From assembly GCA_913009895.1 (NCBI GenBank), contig CAJVXY010000005.1, positions 66,026 through 130,025 on the forward strand: 64,000 nt of DNA, in the 5' to 3' direction. Both the position numbers and the translations under genes were made by a program. Below the pieces are notes generated by a model, which saw only the letters and a program-made list of their open reading frames with translations, made no database searches and was not told where the DNA came from. The DNA is from an uncultured Acidiferrobacteraceae bacterium (GTDB lineage Bacteria > Pseudomonadota > Gammaproteobacteria > Acidiferrobacterales > SZUA-150). Position 1 is the first letter of the stretch. Each line of letters opens with the position of its first letter. Positions 9,272-17,880 of the stretch are shown here, piece after piece.

Positions 9272-9661
9272 CTAGAACATCGTATTTGCGTTTACAGTTT
9301 CTGTTGGCACAATTTGCAGGACATCCCAATGTTCAACAATCTTGCCATTTGCATCCAGTCGAAATATATCAATGCCGGCCCAATTCTGTGCTTCGTCTGT
9401 CGGCCACACCTGGTGGCAATGCATTACCACCTTGTCGCCTTCAGCAAGGATCCGCTTGAATATTACCTTTTTTCCCGGGTATTCCTTCGCCATAAGCTCA
9501 AAATACTCGATAAAAGCTTTTTTACCATTTGCCACAGCTGGGTTGTGCTGAATGTACTCCGGGCCAACATATAATTCGACAGCCTCACGGGGCTTGCACT
9601 GGTTAAACATAAGATCATAAAAGGCTTTTACTATTTTTTTATTTTTTTCTAATTGATCCAT
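9272..9661 (-). CDS. SnoaL-like (NTF2-fold) protein
   Basis: Cytosolic protein of 129 residues with the SnoaL/ester-cyclase layout: an N-terminal helix pair ([13 protein letters not shown]...[15 protein letters not shown]) and a curved sheet ending [21 protein letters not shown]. Members are cyclases, hydratases or ligand-binding NTF2-fold proteins, and the small group with IQHNP and EHWDV has no fixed reaction. It stands apart from its neighbours, so its context gives no clue. Confidence 0.8.
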   Translation of the reverse strand: MDQLEKNKKIVKAFYDLMFNQCKPREAVELYVGPEYIQHNPAVANGKKAFIEYFELMAKEYPGKKVIFKRILAEGDKVVMHCHQVWPTDEAQNWAGIDIFRLDANGKIVEHWDVLQIVPTETVNANTMF

Positions 9662-9815
9662 CGCAAACAGCTCTCATATTTTTCAAAAATGGCCTGCCGT
9701 TACCTGGTTTTGCGAATTAACACTGTGTAGGATAATAGTTACCACAAACGATTCATTTATGTTTTACCTTGTGTTTATTGAACCGGGCTCTAAAACTCTC
9801 CGTCGCCTTTAGATT

Positions 9816-10013
9816 CTATTCGGCATCTTTAACTTTATCCTGGTATGATTCGTAGCTTTCTCTCTCGGTACAATTCTCTGGCGATTCTTCAGTACATTTC
9901 TGGTACTTGATATTTTGCATGGTTTCATAACCCGCCCTGTTCCAGGTTTCGGTGCTGCAACCAGAAACAACAAAAACGATACTAACCATAAAAAGTAGTC
10001 GATAATTCATCAC
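9816..10013 (-). CDS. small lipoprotein (65 aa)
   Basis: Short lipoprotein: a hydrophobic signal ending VSGC (Cys19) followed by a highly charged 45-residue mature part rich in Glu, Lys and Tyr with two further Cys. Two ATG codons in a row open the frame and either could be used. It is similar in type to the many small envelope lipoproteins around it. No family is recognised. Confidence 0.6.
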   Translation of the reverse strand: MMNYRLLFMVSIVFVVSGCSTETWNRAGYETMQNIKYQKCTEESPENCTERESYESYQDKVKDAE

Positions 10014-10070
10014 TATGTCTCATAGAGGAAATTAAACTAATTTACCGGGCCTGCTAATAAATTTAGGCTA

Positions 10071-10442
10071 TTATGCGGTGACCGCCTTGGGATTTAATCC
10101 GTAATTATTTTCTTCTGGTTTACTATCCAGTATAAAGAAAACAATAAGCACGATGGTGCCTAATATCGGGATCAAGGCTATCAATATCCACCAGCCACTT
10201 CGATCAGTATCGTGCAACCTTCTAACTGCCACCGCGATACTAGGTATTAAAACCGCCAGTCCATATACTCCACTCAGGAGACCTATACCAGCTTCAACAT
10301 CCAGTGTTCCAATGAAGCCATCAATAAATATAAGAATTACACTAATAATCGTGCTAAATAATACGAAGTACCAATATTCTTTTCGTCTCGCCCGTCCCTG
10401 AAATACTGCATACTTTTTTAATACTTCAATATACCAATTCAT
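10071..10442 (-). CDS. DUF805 inner-membrane protein
   Basis: Membrane protein of 123 residues of the DUF805 (YhaH/YhaI) family. It shows the typical start (YIEVLKKYAVFQGRARRKEYW), four predicted membrane helices, the conserved VAVRRLHDTDRSGWW loop and a C-terminal NNYGLNP tail. The length fits the family. Its function is not established. It has a purine-rich ribosome-binding site upstream and no obvious operon partner. Confidence 0.9.
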   Translation of the reverse strand: MNWYIEVLKKYAVFQGRARRKEYWYFVLFSTIISVILIFIDGFIGTLDVEAGIGLLSGVYGLAVLIPSIAVAVRRLHDTDRSGWWILIALIPILGTIVLIVFFILDSKPEENNYGLNPKAVTA

Positions 10443-10522
10443 TTTTATCTCCTTTTTTATCCCAGTATGTAATTAATCTACTTTCCTCAAGTATGAGAAC
10501 CTTGAGATTGTCTTTTTGGTGC

Positions 10523-11002
10523 TTATGATCTTTCTGCTGTCTCTTTAAGCTTTAAATGGGCATTCAACACCTGTTTTGTTACCAGTTTCTTGCCGATTAT
10601 AAAATTGAGTAAACGCCCCAAAATCCCTAATCTAAATTTGTAATCTATTTTTTCGTATGAAACCGTTTTATCCCCGTCAACTATAAATTTATTTTCATAC
10701 CTGAGCGCTTCAAAAACCGGATCCTTGCCGTACAACTCTGCTGACATTATTGCATTAGGTTCAAGTTTCCGCACTCGATAAGTACTCCAGTTTTTTGTGC
10801 CTTTTTGACGAGTATAGTAAGTACTGCCCACTTTAATCGGGTCTATTGTGTCCAGTTTGAATTCAACTTGCGGAAAAAACTGTGAAAGATTCTTGATATC
10901 AGTCAGATATTTATACAATTTCTCTGGTGATGACTTTATGGCAACAGAGGCAACAACAAAATCACCAAAACCTTCTGAAAGATTTTCGTGTGCAATGCCC
11001 AT
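10523..11002 (-). CDS. SRPBCC-family (START-like) protein
   Basis: Protein of 159 residues with the polyketide-cyclase/SRPBCC pattern: an N-terminal strand (DFVVASVAIKSSPEKLYKYL), a DIKNLSQFFPQV helix, a run of beta strands and a long C-terminal helix (NAHLKLKETAER). Such proteins bind lipids or other hydrophobic ligands. No catalytic residues can be assigned and the neighbouring genes are unrelated. Confidence 0.75.
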   Translation of the reverse strand: MGIAHENLSEGFGDFVVASVAIKSSPEKLYKYLTDIKNLSQFFPQVEFKLDTIDPIKVGSTYYTRQKGTKNWSTYRVRKLEPNAIMSAELYGKDPVFEALRYENKFIVDGDKTVSYEKIDYKFRLGILGRLLNFIIGKKLVTKQVLNAHLKLKETAERS

Positions 11003-11096
11003 CAGGATCTCCTTATTGACCTAAAGCCAGTTTATACTAGCTAAATGTCCCCATGTCGTCTATCTTTAGCTAAGATAATAATACGATCAAGCGCGC

Positions 11097-11132
11097 ATGA
11101 GCACCCCATGAATATCCCATGAATATCCCATG
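11097..11132 (+). other. chain of overlapping four-codon mini-ORFs before a pilin start
   Basis: Three four-codon ORFs run directly into the pilin start: ATG AGC ACC CCA TGA at 11097, then ATG AAT ATC CCA TGA at 11108 and again at 11119. Each stop overlaps the next start as ATGA, and the last overlaps the pilin ATG at 11130. The cause is an 11-bp direct repeat (ATGAATATCCC). No good Shine-Dalgarno sequence is visible before the chain. Confidence 0.75.
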
Positions 11133-11603
11133 AATATCAAGGGCTTCTCCTTAATAGAACTAATGGTTGTGTTGCTGATTGTTGCAATCCTGGCAGCAAT
11201 GGCAATTCCGGTTAACATCCTGCCAAAAGGCCGCAAGCAGGTTCTTCATGCCCTGGAAATTCCCGAATCCTACAAGAGTGCAGTCACTGCCTATTATCGC
11301 ATTCGTGGCAAGTTCCCAGACTCCAACGAAGACCTGGGCATTCCCCTGCCTGATAAACTCATCAGCACCGCAGTTGTTCGTATGACATTGGAAAAAGGTG
11401 CCATGCATGTGGAGATGGGCAATAAAGTGCTTGAAGTTTTAAATGGCAAAATTATTAGCGTCCAGCCCGTGGTCGTTACAGACAGTCCCAATAGCCCCAT
11501 TGACTGGGTCTGTGCGTTTGCGGCCGCGCCCGAAGGTATGGAAAAGGTGGGCGAAAATCGAACCACTATTGGTCCAAAATTCGCGCCCTCGGTTTGTCGT
11601 TAA
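11130..11603 (+). CDS. type IV pilin-like protein
   Basis: Type IV pilin or minor pilin of 157 residues. It has a short leader MNIKG ending in Gly, then the prepilin peptidase site with Phe at +1 and Glu at +5 (FSLIELMVVLLIVAILAAMA), which is the canonical N-terminal helix. The C-terminal domain has a Cys pair (WVCAFAAAPEG ... PSVCR) typical of the PilE disulfide loop, and INxTTIGPKF-like text seen in pilins. It stands alone, away from pil operons. The start ATG at 11130 is the only one of three repeated ATGs in the open frame. Confidence 0.9.
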   Translation: MNIKGFSLIELMVVLLIVAILAAMAIPVNILPKGRKQVLHALEIPESYKSAVTAYYRIRGKFPDSNEDLGIPLPDKLISTAVVRMTLEKGAMHVEMGNKVLEVLNGKIISVQPVVVTDSPNSPIDWVCAFAAAPEGMEKVGENRTTIGPKFAPSVCR

Positions 11604-11678
11604 TTGCTCGAGATAACTATCGGTGACAGCCGAAAATAAATAACACCTGTCACCGACCCATTCCCCTTTAATTCGTTT

Positions 11679-11928
11679 TTAGCTGGTTTCTTTTGTCTGC
11701 GGCTCGCCGTAGTCCAGCCAGGCAATAAATAATTCATACCCTAAAGCCAGAATTACCGCACCAATAAACAAACCAATAATACCTGATAACATCATGCCGC
11801 CGATGGCACCCAATAAAATCACTAACATTGGTGTCGACATGCCTCGACCTAAAAATAATGGTTTTAAGAAACCATCGCTAGCGCTAACGACGACACTCCA
11901 TATAGTAAATATCACAGCCGGTGTGGTG
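11679..11928 (-). pseudogene. AI-2E family transporter, C-terminal remnant cut by IS3
   Basis: Last roughly 83 codons of a PerM/YdiK-type AI-2E exporter: FTIWSVVVSASDGFLKPL, then the family core MLVILLGAIGGM and GLFIGAVILALGYELF. The family is about 350 residues long. The coding sequence ends at the left end of the IS3 element (11929), and no N-terminal part of an AI-2E protein is found on the far side of the IS (13126 onward), so the first three quarters are lost from this locus. Confidence 0.8.
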
Positions 11929-12000
11929 TGGTAATCACCCCCAAAAACAACTGACCTCAAAAGTAGAATTTTCCCGTAAACTGAACGAAGGAGATTCTGC

Positions 12001-12267
12001 ATGAAAACATCAAGATATAGCGACAGTCAGATCCTGGCGATACTGAAACAGGCCGAAGCAGGCACCCCGGTTCCGGCCTTGTGTCGGGAACATGGTATGA
12101 GCAACGCCAGCTTCTACAAATGGCGAGCCAAATTCGGCGGTATGGATGCCTCGCTGATGAAGCGAATGAAGGAACTCGAAGACGAAAACCGACGACCAAA
12201 GAAAATGTATGCCGACGAGCGACTCAAAGCCGAGATGGTCAAGGAGGCGCTGGCAAAAAAGTGGTGA
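12001..12267 (+). CDS. IS3-family transposase OrfA
   Basis: Helix-turn-helix DNA-binding subunit of 88 residues: [17 protein letters not shown], then [22 protein letters not shown], then a leucine-zipper-like helix. GGAG lies seven bases before the ATG. The last codons, GCA AAA AAG TGG TGA, contain the shift site, so most active transposase would be made as a fused OrfAB. Confidence 0.92.
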   Translation: MKTSRYSDSQILAILKQAEAGTPVPALCREHGMSNASFYKWRAKFGGMDASLMKRMKELEDENRRPKKMYADERLKAEMVKEALAKKW

Positions 12268-12293
12268 GGCCATCTCGGCGTAAAGAGATGGCC
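12255..12293 (+). promoter_or_regulatory. programmed -1 frameshift signal
   Basis: Slippery heptamer A AAA AAG (12255-12261) in the correct phase for OrfA, followed seven bases later by a perfect 9-bp hairpin (GGCCATCTC, 8-nt loop, GAGATGGCC; 12268-12293). The OrfA stop lies between them. This is the classical IS3-family recoding module joining OrfA to OrfB. Confidence 0.9.
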
Positions 12294-13085
12294 CGGGATG
12301 CCGTGTCAGCACACGGGTTCAGCATTCATCTGGTTTGCTCAGCATTTGGTGTCAGTGAAACCTGTTACCGTTACCAGCCAATGTTGTCCGATGAGAATGC
12401 GGAAATTGCGGACTGGCTGATTCGGCTAACACACAACCAAAAAAACTGGGGGTTTGGTCTATGCCGTGACTATCTGCGTAATGTCAAAGGCTTTGACTGG
12501 AACCACAAGCGCATTGACCGGATTTACTGCGAGCTGTCGCTGAACCTGCGGATAAAACCCAGGCGACGCATCAAGCGGGAAAAACCGTTACCGCTGGCCG
12601 TCCCGGATGCGCCTAACGAGATCTGGTCAATGGATTTCATGCATGACCAGCTGACCGATGGCCGACCGTTTCGGTTATTTAACGTGCTGGATGATTTTAA
12701 TCGTGAGGGCTTGGGCATTGAGGCAGATTTTTCCCTGCCAGCGAGTCGCGTTATTCGCGCACTGGAGAGAATTATCGAGTGGCGAGGCAAGCCAGACAGA
12801 CTTCGTTGTGATAACGGCCCGGAGTTTATCAGCCATGATCTGAAAAAATGGACAGACAAACACGGTATCCAGCTTGAGTTTATCCAACCAGGTAACCCGC
12901 AACAAAACGCTTACGTCGAACGTTACAACCGAACTGTGCGATATAGCTGGCTGAGTCAATATCTGTTTGACTCAATCGAGGAGGTACAGGACACTGCCAC
13001 ACGCTGGCTTTGGTTTTACAACCATGAGCGGCCTAACAAGGCCAATGGTGGATTGCCACCAAAACGAATGCTGACAGCAGCATGA
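12261..13085 (+). CDS. IS3-family transposase OrfB (integrase core)
   Basis: Catalytic subunit read in the -1 frame after the shift ([13 protein letters not shown]). It has an HTH_21-like segment, then the rve/DDE domain: first Asp in IWSMDFMHD, second in LRCDNGPEF, and Glu in [12 protein letters not shown]. The usual [11 protein letters not shown] end is present. All catalytic residues are intact and no stop interrupts it, so the IS may still be active. A GTG at 12261 gives a nominal independent start. Confidence 0.92.
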   Translation: MVRPSRRKEMARDAVSAHGFSIHLVCSAFGVSETCYRYQPMLSDENAEIADWLIRLTHNQKNWGFGLCRDYLRNVKGFDWNHKRIDRIYCELSLNLRIKPRRRIKREKPLPLAVPDAPNEIWSMDFMHDQLTDGRPFRLFNVLDDFNREGLGIEADFSLPASRVIRALERIIEWRGKPDRLRCDNGPEFISHDLKKWTDKHGIQLEFIQPGNPQQNAYVERYNRTVRYSWLSQYLFDSIEEVQDTATRWLWFYNHERPNKANGGLPPKRMLTAA

Positions 13086-13214
13086 TCTCTACTTTTGGTG
13101 TCAGTTAAAAAAGGGGTGATTACCAAAGTACTGTTATGCGGGAACCGTAGATTCATCAACATAGCAGTGAATTGTACGAGTTCCCGCTTAATTTCACATA
13201 ATGGGGAAATTTCC

Positions 13215-14012
13215 CTATTTGTAAAACTGTGTATTAAGCCCAACAAACACCTGCCATTTTGGCAGGCCCGGCCCATCATCAAACACCGAGTATTGTGGTT
13301 CAATAAACACGTTGAATACGGTTTTGCCTTTCTTGAATACCTGTCCGACACCGATGCCCAGTGGAACGCTATAGCTATCACTATCAAAGTTGTAAAACCA
13401 TATACCGGTCGTACGCAGATATGTTCCCTTTCCCAACTGCATCATGCCAAATGGTTGGAAAGCACCGAGGCTAACATCGTTTCGCTTATCGTTCCCGGCA
13501 AAGCTGCCTTGCCAGGTAAGCAAATACCCATACTGGAACTTTCGAGATGAGGCATTAAACAGAACATTGGCTATACCGGCTGAATACTTCTCACTTCCCA
13601 GGGCATCAACGGTAGCGGTTGGCAGGTTTAACAGTGGACCGACACCAAAAGTGACGCCAGGCTTACCGATATCAAGAAGATAAGCGGCAAATATATTAAA
13701 ATCCCCTATACCCGTTTCTTTTCTGTTGTCAGGCGGCGTTGGAAAACTATTAATCGGTAGTGAACCACGGACAAGCCAGTTGGTTTTTCCAATTGAAACA
13801 GGCTGGGCGTAACGCATCCAGAGCTGGTTAGCGTCTTTCTTTGACTCAGTTAAATCACCAATATAGTAGTTATGTACATTGAATGCCTTCATGTTGGCCA
13901 GCGGGTTATTGGCCTGGGCCTGAACATTAGCCTCCTCTTGCGTCCCTGCTGTTGCGGTCATGGTTACAGACATGAGCGCCAGTGGTAAAATTACTATATA
14001 TTTATTTTTCAT
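13215..14012 (-). CDS. outer-membrane beta-barrel protein (phenol-degradation MetA/transporter-like)
   Basis: Exported protein of 265 residues with a signal peptide ending TATA-GT. It is followed by alternating hydrophobic strands with porin-type turns: [56 protein letters not shown] and a final strand [11 protein letters not shown] ending near an aromatic. This matches the family annotated as MetA-pathway transporter (PF13557-like). Substrate is unknown. A frameshifted paralogue lies at 16400-17334, so the locus held two related barrels. Confidence 0.75.
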   Translation of the reverse strand: MKNKYIVILPLALMSVTMTATAGTQEEANVQAQANNPLANMKAFNVHNYYIGDLTESKKDANQLWMRYAQPVSIGKTNWLVRGSLPINSFPTPPDNRKETGIGDFNIFAAYLLDIGKPGVTFGVGPLLNLPTATVDALGSEKYSAGIANVLFNASSRKFQYGYLLTWQGSFAGNDKRNDVSLGAFQPFGMMQLGKGTYLRTTGIWFYNFDSDSYSVPLGIGVGQVFKKGKTVFNVFIEPQYSVFDDGPGLPKWQVFVGLNTQFYK

Positions 14013-14254
14013 ATTTTCCCCTTATTGAGCTAACTGTAAAAACATGTTTAATACGATTTGAACCCCTGGAAGGTACGTATTGTTGTAGTTAGTGTATTTT
14101 CAAGTCGATGGAGTCTGGTCGTGCCTCTGAACATTTCCCACTATGGCCAATGTTATAATGTGGCTGTCTTTTATCTGACCTGGGCTTCCTCCGTTTTTAC
14201 GGACACCATTATTGATTAAATTTAAACTATACAGGGATAACAGGGAACAGACCA

Positions 14255-14423
14255 GAATGGCACTTACTTAAGCCCAATAAGTCTTTTTTTGTTTGTAGGT
14301 TGGACTGAGGAACGAAGTCCAACAGCGGCGCTTTATTTAACACTTGCGTTGGACTTCGTTCCTCAGTCCAACCTACGGAGAACCATGTTTAAACCAGATA
14401 GCAGGCTTAAGTCAGTGCCATTC
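14255..14423. mobile_element. MITE copy B with 11-bp target duplication
   Basis: Second copy of the element at 7981-8145, inserted in the opposite orientation. It starts GAATGGCACTTACTTAAGCC and ends GGCTTAAGTCAGTGCCATTC, and is flanked by perfect GGAACAGACCA direct repeats (14244-14254 and 14424-14434). The 29-bp inner arms (14295-14323, 14348-14376) and the 24-nt loop are the same as in copy A. The loop reads the same way on the + strand in both copies although the outer arms are reversed. Confidence 0.88.
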
Positions 14424-14569
14424 GGAACAGACCACGGTTTTTGTAGAGGATAATCCAGAGGGTAATCCGTGGTCTGTTCCCAGTTATTCGCTTGCCATGC
14501 GTTCGCGAGTGAACTGATAGTCCAACTCAGTAGCGCGATAAATACGGGAAACCTGGCGTTCAAATTCAC
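14363..14569 (-). CDS. doubtful small secreted peptide running into MITE B
   Basis: A GTG start follows the stop of the phosphatase gene directly, and the first 24 codons look like a signal peptide (basic Arg, hydrophobic core, ANA-W). The coding part then runs through an inverted repeat and into MITE B. Before the insertion the frame would have stopped after about 55 codons. The open frame may be accidental, and I keep it only because of the convincing N-terminus. Confidence 0.25.
   Translation of the reverse strand: MNLNARFPVFIALLSWTISSLANAWQANNWEQTTDYPLDYPLQKPWSVPNGTDLSLLSGLNMVLRRLD
14424..14480. repeat. 14-bp inverted repeat used as MITE target
   Basis: GGAACAGACCACGG (14424-14437) and CCGTGGTCTGTTCC (14467-14480) form a hairpin just past the 3' end of the phosphatase gene. 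MITE B inserted into the outer arm and duplicated 11 bp of it. It may have been the terminator of the phosphatase gene, though there is no T-run. Confidence 0.7.
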
Positions 14570-16270
14570 TCACCGCTTCAGCACTTCCGGCAGCGGCACG
14601 CCGATGGCACCGGAGGGTGGCTTCACATTGAGGTAGTCCGCCAGGGTAGGTGCAATATCATAGGGCGTAACAGGACGGCTTACCTTTGCGGCCGACAAAC
14701 CCGCCCCGGCAAAAATAATCGGAACGAAAGTATCGTAACGCCAGGGTGAGCCATGGTCCGAGGCCACCGTCAAACCGTCGAAGTCGTTAATGAATATGTT
14801 GGATTCAAACACCAGGTAAATGTCGCCGGAGCGCTTGGGGTGAAAGTTACCCAGGATCGAACGCATCAACGGGGTGTCCGGCAGACTGCCTGTGCGCAGC
14901 ACCGTACTGGATACCGCGTAGGCCACGCCCGGGAACTTCAACAGCTCGGCAACAACCGCTTGCTCAACCACTGCCTGGTCAAGACCCCTGGCACGGATCA
15001 GGTCATGGTTGAGATAAACATAGGGGTGGAAGTAGGCCTCTATCAGTTCCTTACCGATACCGAACCGTTTCTTCAGTCTCGCCATGGCCGGCGTCTTATC
15101 CAATGTTTTGATGTCAAAGTAACGGGCCTTGTTAATGCCCAGATTGTTGAGATAACCTGGCGCTTCCGGCTGACCATGGTCAGCAGACAGAACAATCAAG
15201 GTATTGGCCAGCCCAACTTTTTTATCAATATAGGCAAACAGGTTCGCCAGTGTACGATCAAGGCGTGCGATGTTGTCTTCGCTTTCCAGGCTGGAAGGAC
15301 CAAACACATGGCCAACGTAATCGGTGGATGAAAAACTGATGGCGAGATAATCCGGCACCTCATCCTGGCCAAGTTGTTCCTGTTCCAGCAAGGTCTTGAC
15401 AAAATCCAGGGTCAATTCGTCACCGACAGGACTCAGTGTCAGCCTGGTGGTGAAGTATTTATCATCTGCTTTACCATAAGCATGGGGGAAAACCCGTCCA
15501 AAACCTGCGAGGTCGATCTCATACTTGCGGTCGTCGGCGTCACCGAACAGATACCTTGCTGGCTTGTGTTTCAACTCCCAGCGCTTGCCCGCGTAGGACG
15601 ATGCAAGCTTTTGTGCATTCCACTCGTTCACCCAGGCAGGATATTTATCATAATAGTAATTGCTGGTAACGAACTCGCCGTTGGCCTTGGAAAACCAAAA
15701 GGCCTTGCCCACATGTCCGGCCATCGAGACCGCGCTGCGATCCTTCACCGAGACAGCAAAAATTTTTGACTGCCCGGCATAATGGGCTGCCAGCTCATCG
15801 CTAAAGGTCGAAGTCAGGATATTATCCGGCGAACGACCATCCGACCTGGCCGCTTTCTGGGTGTGATCGATCTCGTTCTGCTTGTCTATACCTGCTGTGG
15901 CTGTGAGCAGATAATAATCAGGATCTTCAATGTTATAAACAAGGCGGCCCCGCTCGCGATCGAACCAGACGTTCGCCACCATGCCGTGTGTCGCAGGCAC
16001 GGTTCCCGTGGCCAGCGACGTGTGACCGACGATGGTCTCGGTGTTGGCATGCTGGTAGTGGGCATTGGTGTAGTGGATGCCCTGCTTCATCAGGTAACGG
16101 AAACCACCGTCACCCAACACGTTGGAAAAACGGCCTGGCAAGTCCCCACGCAGGGCATCGACAGTGATCTGGAGAATTAATTTTGGGGCTTTTTGTCCTG
16201 TACCATTAACTTGAGTTGAACACGCCTGAACCGCGAGCAAAATAATGGAAATGAAGAATTTTGATTTCAT
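14570..16270 (-). CDS. alkaline phosphatase/nucleotide pyrophosphatase-superfamily enzyme (PafA-like)
   Basis: Exported metallophosphatase of about 566 residues. Landmarks run in order: LQITVDALRGD (first metal Asp), the nucleophile Thr in NTETIVGHTSLATG, then ATHGMVANVWFD, SFSSTDYVGHVFGPSS (metal ligands Asp and His), LSADHGQ (Asp-His) and a late HGSPWRYDTFVPIIF His. This matches the type I phosphodiesterase/PafA layout with two zinc sites; it would hydrolyse phosphate monoesters or nucleotides in the periplasm. The start is uncertain: MKSKFF (16270) gives the best signal peptide, while in-frame starts at 16291 and 16321 are longer. The signal ends VQAC, an atypical lipobox. An inverted repeat with MITE B lies just after the stop. 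Confidence 0.85.
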   Translation of the reverse strand: MKSKFFISIILLAVQACSTQVNGTGQKAPKLILQITVDALRGDLPGRFSNVLGDGGFRYLMKQGIHYTNAHYQHANTETIVGHTSLATGTVPATHGMVANVWFDRERGRLVYNIEDPDYYLLTATAGIDKQNEIDHTQKAARSDGRSPDNILTSTFSDELAAHYAGQSKIFAVSVKDRSAVSMAGHVGKAFWFSKANGEFVTSNYYYDKYPAWVNEWNAQKLASSYAGKRWELKHKPARYLFGDADDRKYEIDLAGFGRVFPHAYGKADDKYFTTRLTLSPVGDELTLDFVKTLLEQEQLGQDEVPDYLAISFSSTDYVGHVFGPSSLESEDNIARLDRTLANLFAYIDKKVGLANTLIVLSADHGQPEAPGYLNNLGINKARYFDIKTLDKTPAMARLKKRFGIGKELIEAYFHPYVYLNHDLIRARGLDQAVVEQAVVAELLKFPGVAYAVSSTVLRTGSLPDTPLMRSILGNFHPKRSGDIYLVFESNIFINDFDGLTVASDHGSPWRYDTFVPIIFAGAGLSAAKVSRPVTPYDIAPTLADYLNVKPPSGAIGVPLPEVLKR

Positions 16271-16399
16271 ATGCATGGGTAGATTACTCATTGAGACCAC
16301 GCCTGCACAAGGGCGAGGCACCGTGAACTACCGAAACCCGAAACTCCACGTACTGCGTTTAGGTAGTTCAAAATAACTTTTACTAATTCATTTAATCAT

Positions 16400-17334
16400 T
16401 TAAAAAGGATTCTTTAGTACTGGCGTGATAGTAAAGCTAACTTCCCAATTATTGCCCCAGTTTTCGTTACCCTTTACAAAATACCTGGGAGTCAAACCAA
16501 AGCGCCACGCCGTACTCCCTATTTTTGTCGTTTTGAATACACCCAAACCAAGTGGAATGTTATATTTCTCACGATTGCTCATGTCCCATCTAATGCTCGA
16601 TGTGGGATTATCACCTATTTGCCAGCCACCCCCAAGTTGCATGTAATACAAAGGCTGGATTTGGGTTTGGTTAACATCTGCTCTGCTATTATCTCCGGCA
16701 TACGACCATACATGATTTGCCACCACGCCAAAGGTATAATTATCTGTAAACCCGAGTAACATTCCCGACGGACCGGCTGAGTATTTTCCTGAACCTAAAC
16801 TACTATTACTGGCCGTTGGAAACATCAATGCCGCACGACTCCCCACATGTACATTCCAAAGCTGGCTTTTGGCATACTACCAATTGCAGTCATAATCATC
16901 AGATCACCAATACCTGAAACATTGTCAAATTCAGTAAAATTTCCCAGCGCGTCTGTTTGGGGTATTGAATTATCAAGTATAATTGGCAAGGTGGGTCTGT
17001 TCATGAGTGTCAGCCCCATCGGCTTATCATCTAATGGTATTGGCATTACTGGTTGAATCAACCATTCCGTATTAGTGCGCGATTTACCAGTAATATCACC
17101 CTTTTTTTCTGTAACGTTTAGATAAGTATTGATGAGCCAATTAGGTCCGACGGGGTTTATAATCTCCTTACTGAGCTGGTCCACGTCTACTGCACCACCC
17201 ATTGTATCACTCTTAGTATCGCCCATTGCGCCCATCGCAATAACCTGAATAGGTAAACCAATGGCGGTTAGCAACATGATCAAAGAAGACAATCTGATTA
17301 TCGCGGATCGATAATTTGTACAATAGTTAAGCAT
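16400..17334 (-). pseudogene. outer-membrane beta-barrel protein with frameshift
   Basis: Two reading frames together make one barrel protein homologous to 13215-14012. The first part (17334 to about 16840) has a signal peptide and reaches MPKASFGMYMWGV. The second (from 16846 to 16400) continues with RAALMFPTASNSSLGSGKYSAGPSGML, matching [10 protein letters not shown]...[14 protein letters not shown] in the paralogue. The frames change within 16826-16846. A single-base indel therefore breaks the gene, unless the assembly is wrong here. The last strand ends FTITPVLKNPF as expected for an intact barrel. Confidence 0.75.
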
Positions 17335-17627
17335 ATATGTTTACTCCTTCTTTGTTATTTATTTTCCATTTTCGCAGCCCAGGAAGCTTTGTCTAACTTC
17401 TCGGTATTGTATACAAACTAGAGAGTTATAATGGTGCCTGTGCCTTTTCTGACCTCGCAGACTAAATCGTTTGTTAGCTGATTACTTGACTCGTTTGGCT
17501 ACAGGTATTTTGTACTTGCCGTTAATCACAGATTTCCCCTAATAACAAACGAAAACCTGGCAAAACGCGCTGCTTTGTTTTTCATTCTATTCTCATTATA
17601 TATAATGATAGGTGTTTTCTTTTTTGC

Positions 17628-17880
17628 TCACGACAATTCGAGATCCTGAAATGTCCGTTTGCAAGCACCCATAAAAACTGATTGTTTCAATATCTTGTAT
17701 TCTAACCTGATATAGACATATTGCCCGTGTGCTCTATATGAATCAATACCCCACTCCCGCCAGTCCTGCAATAACGGGAAATACAGCCCTAACTTGATCT
17801 GGCTGTTTTGTAGTCGATAATCCAGCGGGTATTGGTTTTGTCGATAAACGTGCGGTCAAACCGCTGATAAAATTTCTGCT
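17628..17880 (-). pseudogene. dispersed fragment of the addA-like gene 3' end (copy 1)
   Basis: Non-coding remnant. Positions 17742-17858 match the end of the addA-like gene at 27643-27690 and 27793-27847 almost word for word, including codons for FIDKTNTRWIIDYKTA joined to RQIKLG-type codons. About 106 bp are missing, exactly between two 9-bp direct repeats (CTGGCGGTT at 27682 and 27788 in the intact gene). The flank downstream of the gene is also recognisable (AATTCGA...CCGTT near 17635 and 27520). The rest of the 17335-17627 gap holds nothing I recognise beyond a CTGACC motif near 17450. Confidence 0.75.

Larger units (their letters stand above)
11929..13125. mobile_element. IS3-family insertion sequence
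   Basis: Complete 1.2-kb IS. Terminal inverted repeats of about 38 bp run from TGGTAATCACCCC at 11929 and GGGGTGATTACCA ending at 13125, with inner similarity in CTGAC..CAAAAGTAGA. It carries orfA, orfB and a frameshift signal. I do not see a matching 3-4-bp direct repeat at the two junctions (GTG versus AAG), which fits a secondary deletion next to the element. OrfA sequence suggests the IS407-like branch; that group call is tentative. Confidence 0.88.

Noticed and set aside
11926-13128. Target-site duplication of the IS3 element
   Set aside because: The three bases on either side (GTG and AAG) do not match.
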